Positions 46,153-52,834 of a DNA stretch of 64,000 nucleotides are shown here, one piece after another. The notes beneath the pieces are model-generated. The model worked only from the letters and a program-made list of their open reading frames with translations, was not told the DNA's origin and made no database searches. The position numbers were made by a program, and so were the translations under genes. Origin of the DNA: Mycolicibacterium pulveris (lineage in GTDB: Bacteria > Actinomycetota > Actinomycetes > Mycobacteriales > Mycobacteriaceae); assembly GCF_010725725.1 (NCBI RefSeq), contig NZ_AP022599.1, positions 4,154,001-4,218,000 on the forward strand, read 5' to 3'. Each line of letters begins with the position of its first letter. Positions within the stretch are counted from its first letter, which is position 1.

Positions 46153-46463
46153 ACGTATTCCTTTGGTAGTTGGAGCATGGACAAGTGCAGACCGTCAATC
46201 TCGCGGAGGATCGCGTGGCGTACGGCCTCGGTGCTGAGCACGCGGAGCGCGTAAACGCGGGCCGCGTAGTTGACCGCGAGCCATGCCACGCGAGCCGGGT
46301 CGGTGTCGGGGTCGGCGATGATCTGGTCGGCGAGCCAGCGCACCCGTTTGTCGGTCGTCGCAAGCAACATCACCAACGCGGTGAACATGTCGCCGACAAG
46401 GTCGCGCTCCGGGGTACTGACGACCGGGTCAGCGACCAGTGAGCCGTTCCGCATCGCTGTCAT
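46149..46463 (-). CDS. Element protein, 104 residues, unknown function
   Basis: A helical protein starting MTAMRNGSLVADPVVSTPERDLVGDMF. Both ends overlap neighbours by ATGA, so it belongs to the translationally coupled string that leads to the scaffold gene. It has no cysteine or recognisable motif. A structural or adaptor role is possible. Confidence 0.65.
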   Translation of the reverse strand: MTAMRNGSLVADPVVSTPERDLVGDMFTALVMLLATTDKRVRWLADQIIADPDTDPARVAWLAVNYAARVYALRVLSTEAVRHAILREIDGLHLSMLQLPKEYV

Positions 46464-46774
46464 CCCTGGGCAGCACCTCCATCTGAGTCGAATCCTATTG
46501 GCGGCGGCACACTTCCGGCCTCGGCACGGGCGAAGTGCGCAATGTCGGCCCGGATTGAGACGAGGCGTTCAGGGTTGCGGTCGAGGTGCGTGAGTCTCGT
46601 GAGCATGAAAAGCAGAGTCCAGACCAGATCGTCGCGGCGGTCGAGTTGGTCGGCCTCCGCGAGAACGGCATCGACACCAGCAGCATCGCAGGTCGCGTAT
46701 GCCTCGATAGCAACGTATGCGCGTTTTAGGTCACCGGCCCGGTGCTGGGGATGGGTCGCGTTTTGGGGGGTCAT
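46460..46774 (-). CDS. Element protein, 104 residues, unknown function
   Basis: ATG 46774 follows AGAGAAGGGAA and gives a 104-residue, mainly helical protein with GDLKRAYVAIEAYATCDAAGVDAVLAEADQL. The 26 residues upstream in the same frame overlap the end of the replication gene and look untranslated. It resembles its downstream neighbour in size and helical character, which may point to an ancient duplication, but the sequences do not clearly align. Confidence 0.65.
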   Translation of the reverse strand: MTPQNATHPQHRAGDLKRAYVAIEAYATCDAAGVDAVLAEADQLDRRDDLVWTLLFMLTRLTHLDRNPERLVSIRADIAHFARAEAGSVPPPIGFDSDGGAAQG

Positions 46775-46842
46775 GCAGGTTCCCTTCTCTCTTTGCTGTT
46801 GGCGACAGGGCAGTTGTCTCTGTGTCCTTGCGTCGGGACGTG

Positions 46843-48204
46843 CTACCCGCACACTTCACAGCGACCTGGCCCGGTCGGCGGCGTGAATTGTCCAGTTGCG
46901 TCAGCACTCTCATCGTGATGCAACTGTCCAGTTGCATCAGTGACGCCAGTAGAACGGTGCTGGTCGCGCCCAGTTGCATCAGTTGCATCAGTTGCATCAG
47001 TGCTGGGGTGGGGTGATGCGACTGTGGGCGCTGGGAGCGACCAGTACGTGATGCGTGGGAAGCCTTCGGGTTCGACCACGACATTAAGTTTGCTCGCGGC
47101 CCGGTCGATGCTGGCCTTGCTGAAGCCGCCCTGCTTGCGTGCTTCGTCTTTCGCGTCGCGGGAACGGACCCGGCCATGCTCGGTCAGGTAGTCCTCAAGC
47201 CACTGCTCCGCTTCGGTCGTCTTCTCTTCGCGATCGTGTGAAGCCAGCAATGCGTATGCGTCGTGCTGGCTGGTGCCGACCCACTCCACGCGGGCGGCAC
47301 CGCGTTCAGGCACGTCCATCAGCCGGTAGGTCAGCGAGTCAGGCAGGGGCGCAAGGTTACTTTTGACGGCGGCGAGCACCCGCGTGGATTCGTCGTCGGG
47401 GTCCGGGGCCACCAACAGTCCGGCCCGGGCCGCACCGACAATGCCGATAGAGCCACCGCCGCGATACAACGGGTCACCCTTGCCCTTATTCAGGTGCCGC
47501 AAGAGCAACACAGTGCAGCCGGTTTCGTCGGCGAGCGCGGCCAGCCGTGCGAGGACTTGCCGCATGTCCTGATCGCGGTGCGAGTCGGTGCCGGTCGGCA
47601 AGTAGGCCATGAGCACGTCCACGATGACGAGCCGCGACTGTGTCGCGGTGACGACGGCGCGGAGTTGCGCCACGTCGGCCAACGTGGCTGTGCGTAGTTC
47701 CGTGCCGTCTGAGTCGAGCGGAACACCCTGCACGGCGTGGACCCTCGCCACGTCGGCACCGGCCACGTCGAGACGCGGACGCACGGTGTCGGCAAGCCCG
47801 TCCTCGGCTGACAGCAACACCACGTCTCCGGGGTGGTCGCACCGGCTGCCGTCGGGCCACGTGCCGCCCGTCGTCACGGTCGCCGCGAACGTCAGTGCCA
47901 GCGTGGACTTGCCGAGACCGGGGTCACCGTCGAGAGTCACGAGCTTGCCCAGCGGTATGCGGTTCGGCCAGAGCCACGACACACGCTCAGGCAACACGTC
48001 AGCCAGCGTGACGACGCTGAAACTCAGCGGCGCGGCGTCGGGACTGAGGTCTGGGTCCGGTTCCGGTCCTGGGTCCGGTGGCGGCTCAGGCGGGCCGGGG
48101 TCGTCATGGTATGTCGTGTTCGGTGTGTGACCGTTGAGTCGTGACCGTGCAGCGTGGAACTCGAACCGCTCTTTCCCAAGAACCGGGTCGTTGTGATCTC
48201 TCAT
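46843..48204 (-). CDS. RecA-fold replication protein (AAA_25 / RepA-like helicase-primase ATPase)
   Basis: The 453-residue protein has a proline-rich linker (35-57), then a RecA-like ATPase: Walker A GDPGLGKST (93-101), Walker B RLVIVDVLMAYL near 193 and HLNKG near 243. The C-terminal third has a winged-helix-like region (EHGRVRSRDAKDEARKQGGFSKASIDRA) and ends in DAT-rich repeats and CEVCG. Such RepA-like ATPases drive autonomous replication of plasmids and satellites. Its start overlaps the preceding gene. The DNA coding for the C-terminal repeats contains iteron-like 9-bp repeats. Confidence 0.85.
   Translation of the reverse strand: MRDHNDPVLGKERFEFHAARSRLNGHTPNTTYHDDPGPPEPPPDPGPEPDPDLSPDAAPLSFSVVTLADVLPERVSWLWPNRIPLGKLVTLDGDPGLGKSTLALTFAATVTTGGTWPDGSRCDHPGDVVLLSAEDGLADTVRPRLDVAGADVARVHAVQGVPLDSDGTELRTATLADVAQLRAVVTATQSRLVIVDVLMAYLPTGTDSHRDQDMRQVLARLAALADETGCTVLLLRHLNKGKGDPLYRGGGSIGIVGAARAGLLVAPDPDDESTRVLAAVKSNLAPLPDSLTYRLMDVPERGAARVEWVGTSQHDAYALLASHDREEKTTEAEQWLEDYLTEHGRVRSRDAKDEARKQGGFSKASIDRAASKLNVVVEPEGFPRITYWSLPAPTVASPHPSTDATDATDATGRDQHRSTGVTDATGQLHHDESADATGQFTPPTGPGRCEVCG
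46895..46999. repeat. Iteron-like 9-bp repeats at the 3' end of the replication gene
   Basis: GTTGCATCA occurs at 46931-46939 and three times head to tail at 46973-46999. One inverted copy lies at 46916-46924 and a one-mismatch copy (GTTGCGTCA) at 46895-46903. In the gene they encode DAT repeats. Six copies in 105 bp next to a RepA-type gene would suit a replication origin, but a repeat in the protein alone could explain the three tandem copies. Confidence 0.5.
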
Positions 48205-48548
48205 GCCGCGCTCCGACGTGCCAAGCGTTCAAGCCGAACCCGGTGCTCTGGACAGAGTCGCCATGCGGCGCGAAGCGTATGCGGCTCGAATACCGGGGTG
48301 CATCCGATGCTTTCGAGGTAGTTGGCGGTGGCGATGACAGCGTCGGCTTGTGCGAGTGTTATGTCGTCGCGGCAGCGGTGCCGGTCGTGGTCGGGGTCGC
48401 GGATGCATCCGCATGGTTCGAGTGGCGGCATGAGCAACTTGGCAGCCGCTCTGCGACGCCCGCCGGTGTCGGTGCGGTGCGATAGGGTGGCGGTGTCCAG
48501 GGCGAGGGGCGGCTGACCGTGATCGGTGGCCGCCTTTTCGTTTGTCAT
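48201..48548 (-). CDS. Element protein, 115 residues, cysteine/histidine-rich
   Basis: The protein begins MTNEKAATDHGQPPLAL and contains PCGCIRDPDHDRHRCRDD and, near the end, RLCPEHRVRLERL, so a zinc-binding fold is likely. ATG 48548 overlaps the stop of the 48-residue gene, and its stop overlaps the start of the replication gene. No family is recognised; an accessory role in replication is inferred from position. Confidence 0.7.
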   Translation of the reverse strand: MTNEKAATDHGQPPLALDTATLSHRTDTGGRRRAAAKLLMPPLEPCGCIRDPDHDRHRCRDDITLAQADAVIATANYLESIGCTPVFEPHTLRAAWRLCPEHRVRLERLARRSAA

Positions 48549-48691
48549 CCGGTGGACCTCCGGGTGAGGTTGGTGTCTGTGAAAGCGACACACAGGACTG
48601 ACTTTTGGTGGCTACCCAGTGGTGGCGCGTCCGCAACGGCGCGGCGCACGTAGGCGCGTTCCTGGTCGGTGAGTTCGTCGTACCGGCTCAC
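48545..48691 (-). CDS. 48-residue element protein nested by start/stop overlaps
   Basis: GTG 48691 overlaps the stop of the excisionase-like gene (GTGA), and the stop overlaps the ATG of the next gene (ATGA). The peptide is VSRYDELTDQERAYVRRAVA followed by 28 further residues. It is too short for ordinary gene finders, but the two exact overlaps make translation very likely. The acidic-basic helix at its start resembles small phage regulators. Confidence 0.65.
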   Translation of the reverse strand: MSRYDELTDQERAYVRRAVADAPPLGSHQKSVLCVAFTDTNLTRRSTG

Positions 48692-48897
48692 GCGGCACCG
48701 CCCGCGAGCGGCTTCGGGGTGACCATGCCGCGTACGTCGTTGCGGTGGACGAGGAAGCGGTTAGCACCGACGTTGACGGCGCGAACCTTGCCCACCTTGG
48801 CCCAGCGGAGAACCGTTTCGTAGGTCGGAGTGCGGATGCCGTCGCGGTCGAGTTCGGCGAGAACGACCGTGATGCGGTCGAAGTCAGCAGGGTTCAC
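48688..48897 (-). CDS. Excisionase-like helix-turn-helix protein
   Basis: The 69-residue protein contains a MerR/Xis-type winged helix: TPTYETVLRWAKVGKVRAVNVGANRFLVHRNDV. Its size and place in the leftward cluster upstream of the replication gene match recombination directionality factors such as that of phiRv1 (Rv1584c). GTG 48897 is preceded by AAGGACC. It is the first gene of the coupled minus-strand operon and is separated by 231 bp from the integrase gene. Confidence 0.8.
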   Translation of the reverse strand: MNPADFDRITVVLAELDRDGIRTPTYETVLRWAKVGKVRAVNVGANRFLVHRNDVRGMVTPKPLAGGAA

Positions 48898-49039
48898 GGG
48901 AAGCGGTCCTTATCGGCTCAGCGGTCAGTTGCGCGACCGTTCCGCTGTTCCAGCCTCACCCGTCCGGTGGCGTCAGTTGGCTTACCGCCAAAATGTCGGA
49001 CGTGACGCCCGCCCGCATGTCGAGAGATTACGCGATGCG

Positions 49040-49087
49040 TGACAAGTCTGACAAGACTTATACACTTGAAAGTAGTTCTCTAAGAAC
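49040..49087 (-). promoter_or_regulatory. Element early control region: -10 box flanked by two repeats
   Basis: On the minus strand TATAAG (49062-49057) is a good -10 box for the excisionase-replication operon. Upstream lies the perfect palindrome GTTCT-CTA-AGAAC (49075-49087) and downstream the direct repeat TGACAAG (49040-49046 and 49049-49055, 9-bp period). Both look like operators for a repressor or for the excisionase. A classical repressor gene is not visible in the element. Confidence 0.5.
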
Positions 49088-49128
49088 GCTATTCGTGTCG
49101 CGTTGTGTATCGAGTGTGAATCAAGCGG

Positions 49129-50496
49129 TCACAGTTTCCAGCTGTGCTCGACAGAGTCGGGATGAAAGCCGGTGCCCTTGTTCGCGGCGGGGAGAATAGT
49201 CACGGTCAGCAACGCATCCACGACGGCACGTTGACGGTCCAGCGGCAACGCATCGAACGCGGTGCCCACGTCCTTGGCGTCGATGAGTCCGTCGAACACG
49301 CGAGCGCGGTGACTGTCGTGCAACTGAGCTTCGATGGGCGCGAGCTTCGCCGTGGCTCGCGCAATCTTCGAGTTCATCCGGTGCGCGTCGATCAAGTCTT
49401 CGTCGTAGTCGCGTTCGGCCTGGGCGATCTGAGCGCGCAACGCGGCGGCGCGTTTCCGTAGCTCGGTCACGTCGGGCGCGTCACGGCTCACCAACAGTTC
49501 GGCGGCGTCCGGTTGGGCGAGGCGTTCGACCACCATGCCGACGACCAGGCGGTCAACGGCGGCCATGTCGCGGGTGACACCGAAACAGCGCTTGCACACG
49601 TAGACGCGGCGACCTTGGGCGACGGCGGCACCGGAGCCAACGGCTTTGCCGCATTTGCCGCACTTGGCGACCCCCGTCAGCAGGTGTTTACGGGCGCTCG
49701 ACGTGCCGCCTTTGCGGCGTCCCGGCTCGGTGAGGACGGCGCGGACACCGTCGAACACATCGCGATCCACAATGGCGGGCCAGTCGCCGTCACCCACGGG
49801 TTGACCTTTGTATTCGCGGACGCCAGCGTTGCGGTAGGCCATGAGCAACTGACGCACCGTCGCACCGGTCCAGGTGTTACCACGGGTCGTGGTCGCGCCC
49901 TTGGCATTCCACTGTTTCGCGATGGCGTGCAAGCTGGTCCCGGCCAGTATCGCGGCGTAGGCGTCGCGGACCATCTTCGCGTGCTTCGCGTGCAGGGCGA
50001 TGCCCTTGCTGGTCTTGCGGTACCCGAACGGCACGACGTTCCAGTTCGGCACACCGGCCTCGGCGCGCTGGACGGCGGCGCGTTTCTGGCGTGCTGATTT
50101 GCGGTCCACTTCAGCCCGCGCTACCGCCGCCTTGATGCGGGCGAACAGTTGGCCGTTGTCGGTGCTGAGGTCCGCTTCGCCGCCGACCGTGGCGAGCGCG
50201 AGCCGTTTGTCGTCGGCCAGAGTGATGAACTCTTCGAGTTCGATGGGGCGGCGGTGCAGCCGGTCCAAGTCCCACGCGACGACGGCGCGGATACGGCCCG
50301 CACGGATGTCGGCGAGCATGTCCTGATAGCGGGGGCGTGGCTTGCCGGTGCTGGCACTGGTGTCGTTGTCGAGATATTCGACCGGCGTCCAGCCACGGGC
50401 GGCACAGAGCTTTCTACAGTCGGTGCGTTGGCGGTCAACGGCAAGCATGTTGCCGTCGCGGTCCTGTGATTGTCGGAGGTACATTGCGGCGTCCAT
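49129..50496 (-). CDS. Large serine integrase
   Basis: The 455-residue protein begins MDAAMYLRQSQDRDGN with the predicted nucleophile Ser10, followed by the resolvase core (DNDTSASTGKPRPRY, VVAWDLDRLHRRPIELE). Then come the recombinase domain (PFGYRKTSKG) and a zinc ribbon (CGKCGKAV and VCKRC), and a coiled-coil segment. The length fits phage integrases such as phiRv1 Rv1586c (469). It starts 28 bp from the predicted crossover, as usual for int next to attP. ATG 50496 is taken over ATG 50484. Confidence 0.96.
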   Translation of the reverse strand: MDAAMYLRQSQDRDGNMLAVDRQRTDCRKLCAARGWTPVEYLDNDTSASTGKPRPRYQDMLADIRAGRIRAVVAWDLDRLHRRPIELEEFITLADDKRLALATVGGEADLSTDNGQLFARIKAAVARAEVDRKSARQKRAAVQRAEAGVPNWNVVPFGYRKTSKGIALHAKHAKMVRDAYAAILAGTSLHAIAKQWNAKGATTTRGNTWTGATVRQLLMAYRNAGVREYKGQPVGDGDWPAIVDRDVFDGVRAVLTEPGRRKGGTSSARKHLLTGVAKCGKCGKAVGSGAAVAQGRRVYVCKRCFGVTRDMAAVDRLVVGMVVERLAQPDAAELLVSRDAPDVTELRKRAAALRAQIAQAERDYDEDLIDAHRMNSKIARATAKLAPIEAQLHDSHRARVFDGLIDAKDVGTAFDALPLDRQRAVVDALLTVTILPAANKGTGFHPDSVEHSWKL

Positions 50497-50545
50497 GCCC
50501 TATATCCTAGGCGCATATTCGGGACGCCGAAGACCTGGATGACGT
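50497..50545 (-). other. attR junction
   Basis: On the minus strand the junction reads (host) TTCGGC-GT-CCCGAA (phage), positions 50531 to 50518, then GCGCCTAGGATATAGGGC. AGGATATA (50500-50507) mirrors TATATCCT in attL with equal distance from the central GT, as expected of a symmetric attP. Confidence 0.85.
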
Positions 50546-51386
50546 GTCCGTGTTCGAGCGGCTTCGGCGGGGTGACATGGTTGCCCATGATCCAGTTGAA
50601 GCCCACGTTGACGACGTTGCGGTCGCCGACCCAGCCGCGGTGATATCCGTGCACTCCCGCGACCGTGCCCTCGGGAATCCGCATGAAGCCCAGATCGCTG
50701 TCGCCGGTGGCGGCGGTGAACGTGACGTCGAACGTGATCCGGTCGAGCGTCGCGCCGATGGCGTCCGCCATCATCGCCGCCGATTCGGCGAAGACCTCGC
50801 TTTCCCGGCGCACGCTCTCGGCCAGACCCGGTGTGTCGGGATCCTGCGAAAACCCCATCGCGGTTTGGGTTCCGGCGGACTCGTAGGTCGAGCAGTCCAC
50901 CGACTCGGTGATGCGGATCTCGTCCACCCGCTCACACGCGCCGGAGAGCACCATGCCGACCATGTTGGAGATACCGGGGTGCGCCCCGCTGCCGAAGATG
51001 CTGGAATTGCCTTTCTCACAAGCCTTTCGGATGCGGTCGAGGTCTTCGGGCGTCTGCTTGCCGCCGGTGATCCAGGCCGCGCTCGTGCAGACGTTGACGC
51101 CGGCTTCCAGCAGCCGCGCCAGCTCGTCGATGTTCGGCCACAGCGGGTTGTAGCAGCAGGCGTCGGGCTGCAGCGCCAGCAGCGCGTCGACGTCGTTGGT
51201 GGCGGTCACCCCGGTCGGCTCGGGCCAGCCGGCCAGCTCCGCGGCGTCCACGCCGACCTTGTCCGCGCCGTGGGCATACACCCCGACCAACTCCATGTCG
51301 TCGCGGCCGATGATGGCGTGCAGTGACCGGCGGCCGACGTTGCCGGTGGTCCATTGGATGACGCGAAGGGGCCGGGTGACGCTCAT
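50524..51386 (-). pseudogene. 5' fragment of a dihydrodipicolinate reductase-like NAD(P) oxidoreductase
   Basis: From ATG 51386 the fragment encodes 287 residues: a Rossmann start (RVIQWTTGNVGRRSLHAI), the WPEPTGVTATNDVDALLAL segment, GSGAHPGISNM and a C-terminal half ending in HVIQVFG. The frame then runs into the element and continues aberrantly until 50121. Together with 41715-41898 it forms an intact 348-residue protein of the diaminopentanoate-dehydrogenase/dihydrodipicolinate-reductase-like family. Location beside SDR and KstD genes suggests a catabolic role. Function is probably lost while the element is integrated. Confidence 0.9.
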
Positions 51387-51396
51387 CTGCAGGAGG

Positions 51397-52203
51397 TTAC
51401 ATGTGGGTGCCGCCGTCGACACGCACCTCGGTGCCGGTGACGAAGAACGCGTCGGTGCTGCCCAGCATGGCGACGACGGCGGCGACCGCCTCGGGTTTGG
51501 CGAACATCGCCCCGTTCTCGAGCGCCAGCACCGGCTGGATCTTGCCGAACAGCGAGTAGTCGGCGTCGGCGGGCAATCCGGGTCCGACGCTTTGCTTGGA
51601 TTCACCGGTGCCGTCGGTCATGCCCGACGAGATCGAGCCGGGCTGCACGGAATTGAACCGGATGCCCTCCTTGGCGAACTCGAGGGCCAACGCGTGCGTC
51701 ATCGCCTGGACGCCGCCCTTGGAGGCCGCGTAGGCCGACATGTAGGGGTGGGCGAACGTCGCCGACGTCGAACTGAAGTTGACCACGGCGGGTTTGGTGC
51801 CCTTGCGCAACGCCGGAATGGCTTCGCGGGTCACCAGGAAAGTGCCGATGAGGTTGATCCGCAGCACCTGCTCGAAGTCGGTCAGCGTGGTGTCGAGGAG
51901 ATGCGCTGAGCGCAGCACCCCCGCGGCGTTGACGAGGGTGTCCAGCGCGCCCAGCGTCCGGACCGCCTCGGCGACGCCGGCTTGCACCGACGGTTCGCGG
52001 CTGATGTCCATGGCCACGGTGGTGAGCCGATCGCCGTGCGGCTCGGCCTTGGCGACGGTGTCTTTCAGGCCGGCCTCGCTGATGTCGGCGGCCACCACGC
52101 GCCCGCCCTCGTCGAGGATGCGCAGGACGGTCGCCTGCCCGATGCCCGACCCACCGCCGGTGATCAGAACCCGTCGGTCGGTGTATCGCTGAAGAGATGC
52201 CAT
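51397..52203 (-). CDS. Short-chain dehydrogenase/reductase
   Basis: The 268-residue SDR has the cofactor motif ITGGGSGIG near the start, NAAG, the catalytic YAASK and a C-terminal VTGTEVRVDGGTHM of classical SDRs; Asp at the end of strand 2 (VAADIS) suggests NAD(H). ATG 52203 is used because the longer frame reads through untypical sequence. It ends 10 bp before the start of the disrupted reductase, so both were in one transcript. Possible role: oxidation of a steroid hydroxyl or beta-oxidation intermediate. Confidence 0.9.
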   Translation of the reverse strand: MASLQRYTDRRVLITGGGSGIGQATVLRILDEGGRVVAADISEAGLKDTVAKAEPHGDRLTTVAMDISREPSVQAGVAEAVRTLGALDTLVNAAGVLRSAHLLDTTLTDFEQVLRINLIGTFLVTREAIPALRKGTKPAVVNFSSTSATFAHPYMSAYAASKGGVQAMTHALALEFAKEGIRFNSVQPGSISSGMTDGTGESKQSVGPGLPADADYSLFGKIQPVLALENGAMFAKPEAVAAVVAMLGSTDAFFVTGTEVRVDGGTHM

Positions 52204-52264
52204 GGCCCGATACAACACTGTCGGACACCAGGTGTCAGCCAGATATCCCGATCGTCGGAAGAAT

Positions 52265-52834
52265 TCAACGGCGCTTGGGCCGGATGAAGACACCGGAGGC
52301 CTCGACCGTGGCGCCCTCGGCGTCGGCGATATGGCCGACGACGTAGGTCTTGGCGCCCTCGACGCGGTCGACCCAGGCCTCGGCGCGCAGCCGGCCGAGT
52401 CGGGTGGGCCGCACGTACCGGACGGTGATCGTTCCGGTGACGGCGGGTGCGTCCGGTCGGTGGGCGGGGGCGGCCAGGACGTGGTCGAGGATCAGCGCGC
52501 ACACCCCGCCGTGCACGTGTCCCGCGGGGCCTTCGTAGGCGGCGCCGAGTTCGAACTCCGTGTGCACGGATCCCTCGGGTGCGTGGTGGATCACCAGCGG
52601 GGGAGCGATGGCGTTGCGGGCCCCGATCAACACGTTGCCCAGTGCTGTCGGGCGGCCGTCAGCGGCGGCGCGCACCCCGTAGGAACCAGGCATCAGCTCG
52701 GCGGACAACAGTTCGACGGCTTTGTCGATGTGCGCCTTGGCTTCTGCGGCGGCGGCGTTGCCCACCTCGCTGCGGATGGTGACGTCGATGAGGCGGCGAA
52801 CCGACTGCGTGAGCGGTTCGAAGTCGTCGGTCAT
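52265..52834 (-). CDS. Hotdog-fold thioesterase (PaaI-like)
   Basis: The 189-residue protein has the hotdog core with VHTEFELGAAYEGPAGHVHGGVCALILDHVLA, where HGG is the typical PaaI/4HBT-type helix start, and a C-terminal VTGTITVRYVRPTRLGRLRAEAWV strand set. It should hydrolyse an acyl-CoA thioester. It is coupled by ATGA to the KstD-like flavoprotein upstream, which supports a part in the same steroid or lipid pathway. Confidence 0.87.
   Translation of the reverse strand: MTDDFEPLTQSVRRLIDVTIRSEVGNAAAAEAKAHIDKAVELLSAELMPGSYGVRAAADGRPTALGNVLIGARNAIAPPLVIHHAPEGSVHTEFELGAAYEGPAGHVHGGVCALILDHVLAAPAHRPDAPAVTGTITVRYVRPTRLGRLRAEAWVDRVEGAKTYVVGHIADAEGATVEASGVFIRPKRR

Larger units (their letters stand above)
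41899..50525. mobile_element. Integrated phiRv1-like element / candidate capsid-carrying phage satellite (about 8.6 kb)
   Basis: The element is bounded by attL (GT crossover at 41899-41900) and attR (50524-50525), both read on the minus strand. It has a serine integrase at one end, an excisionase-like gene, a RecA-fold replication protein, small coupled genes, a scaffold-like and an HK97-type capsid gene on the minus strand, and two plus-strand genes including a WhiB-like one. Portal, terminase large subunit, prohead protease, tail and lysis genes are absent. Size and layout resemble phiRv1 of M. tuberculosis (about 9 kb, serine integrase). A helper phage would be required for packaging; that is inference. 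Confidence 0.9.

Noticed and set aside
46972..46999. CRISPR-like array because of regular short repeats
   Set aside because: Repeats are 9 bp, contiguous and coding, with no spacers or cas genes.
50121..51605. Long open frame of 494 codons across the attR junction
   Set aside because: Only its part from 51386 to 50524 is the host reductase; upstream it reads out of frame through the SDR gene and downstream it is antisense-frame sequence of the integrase gene.
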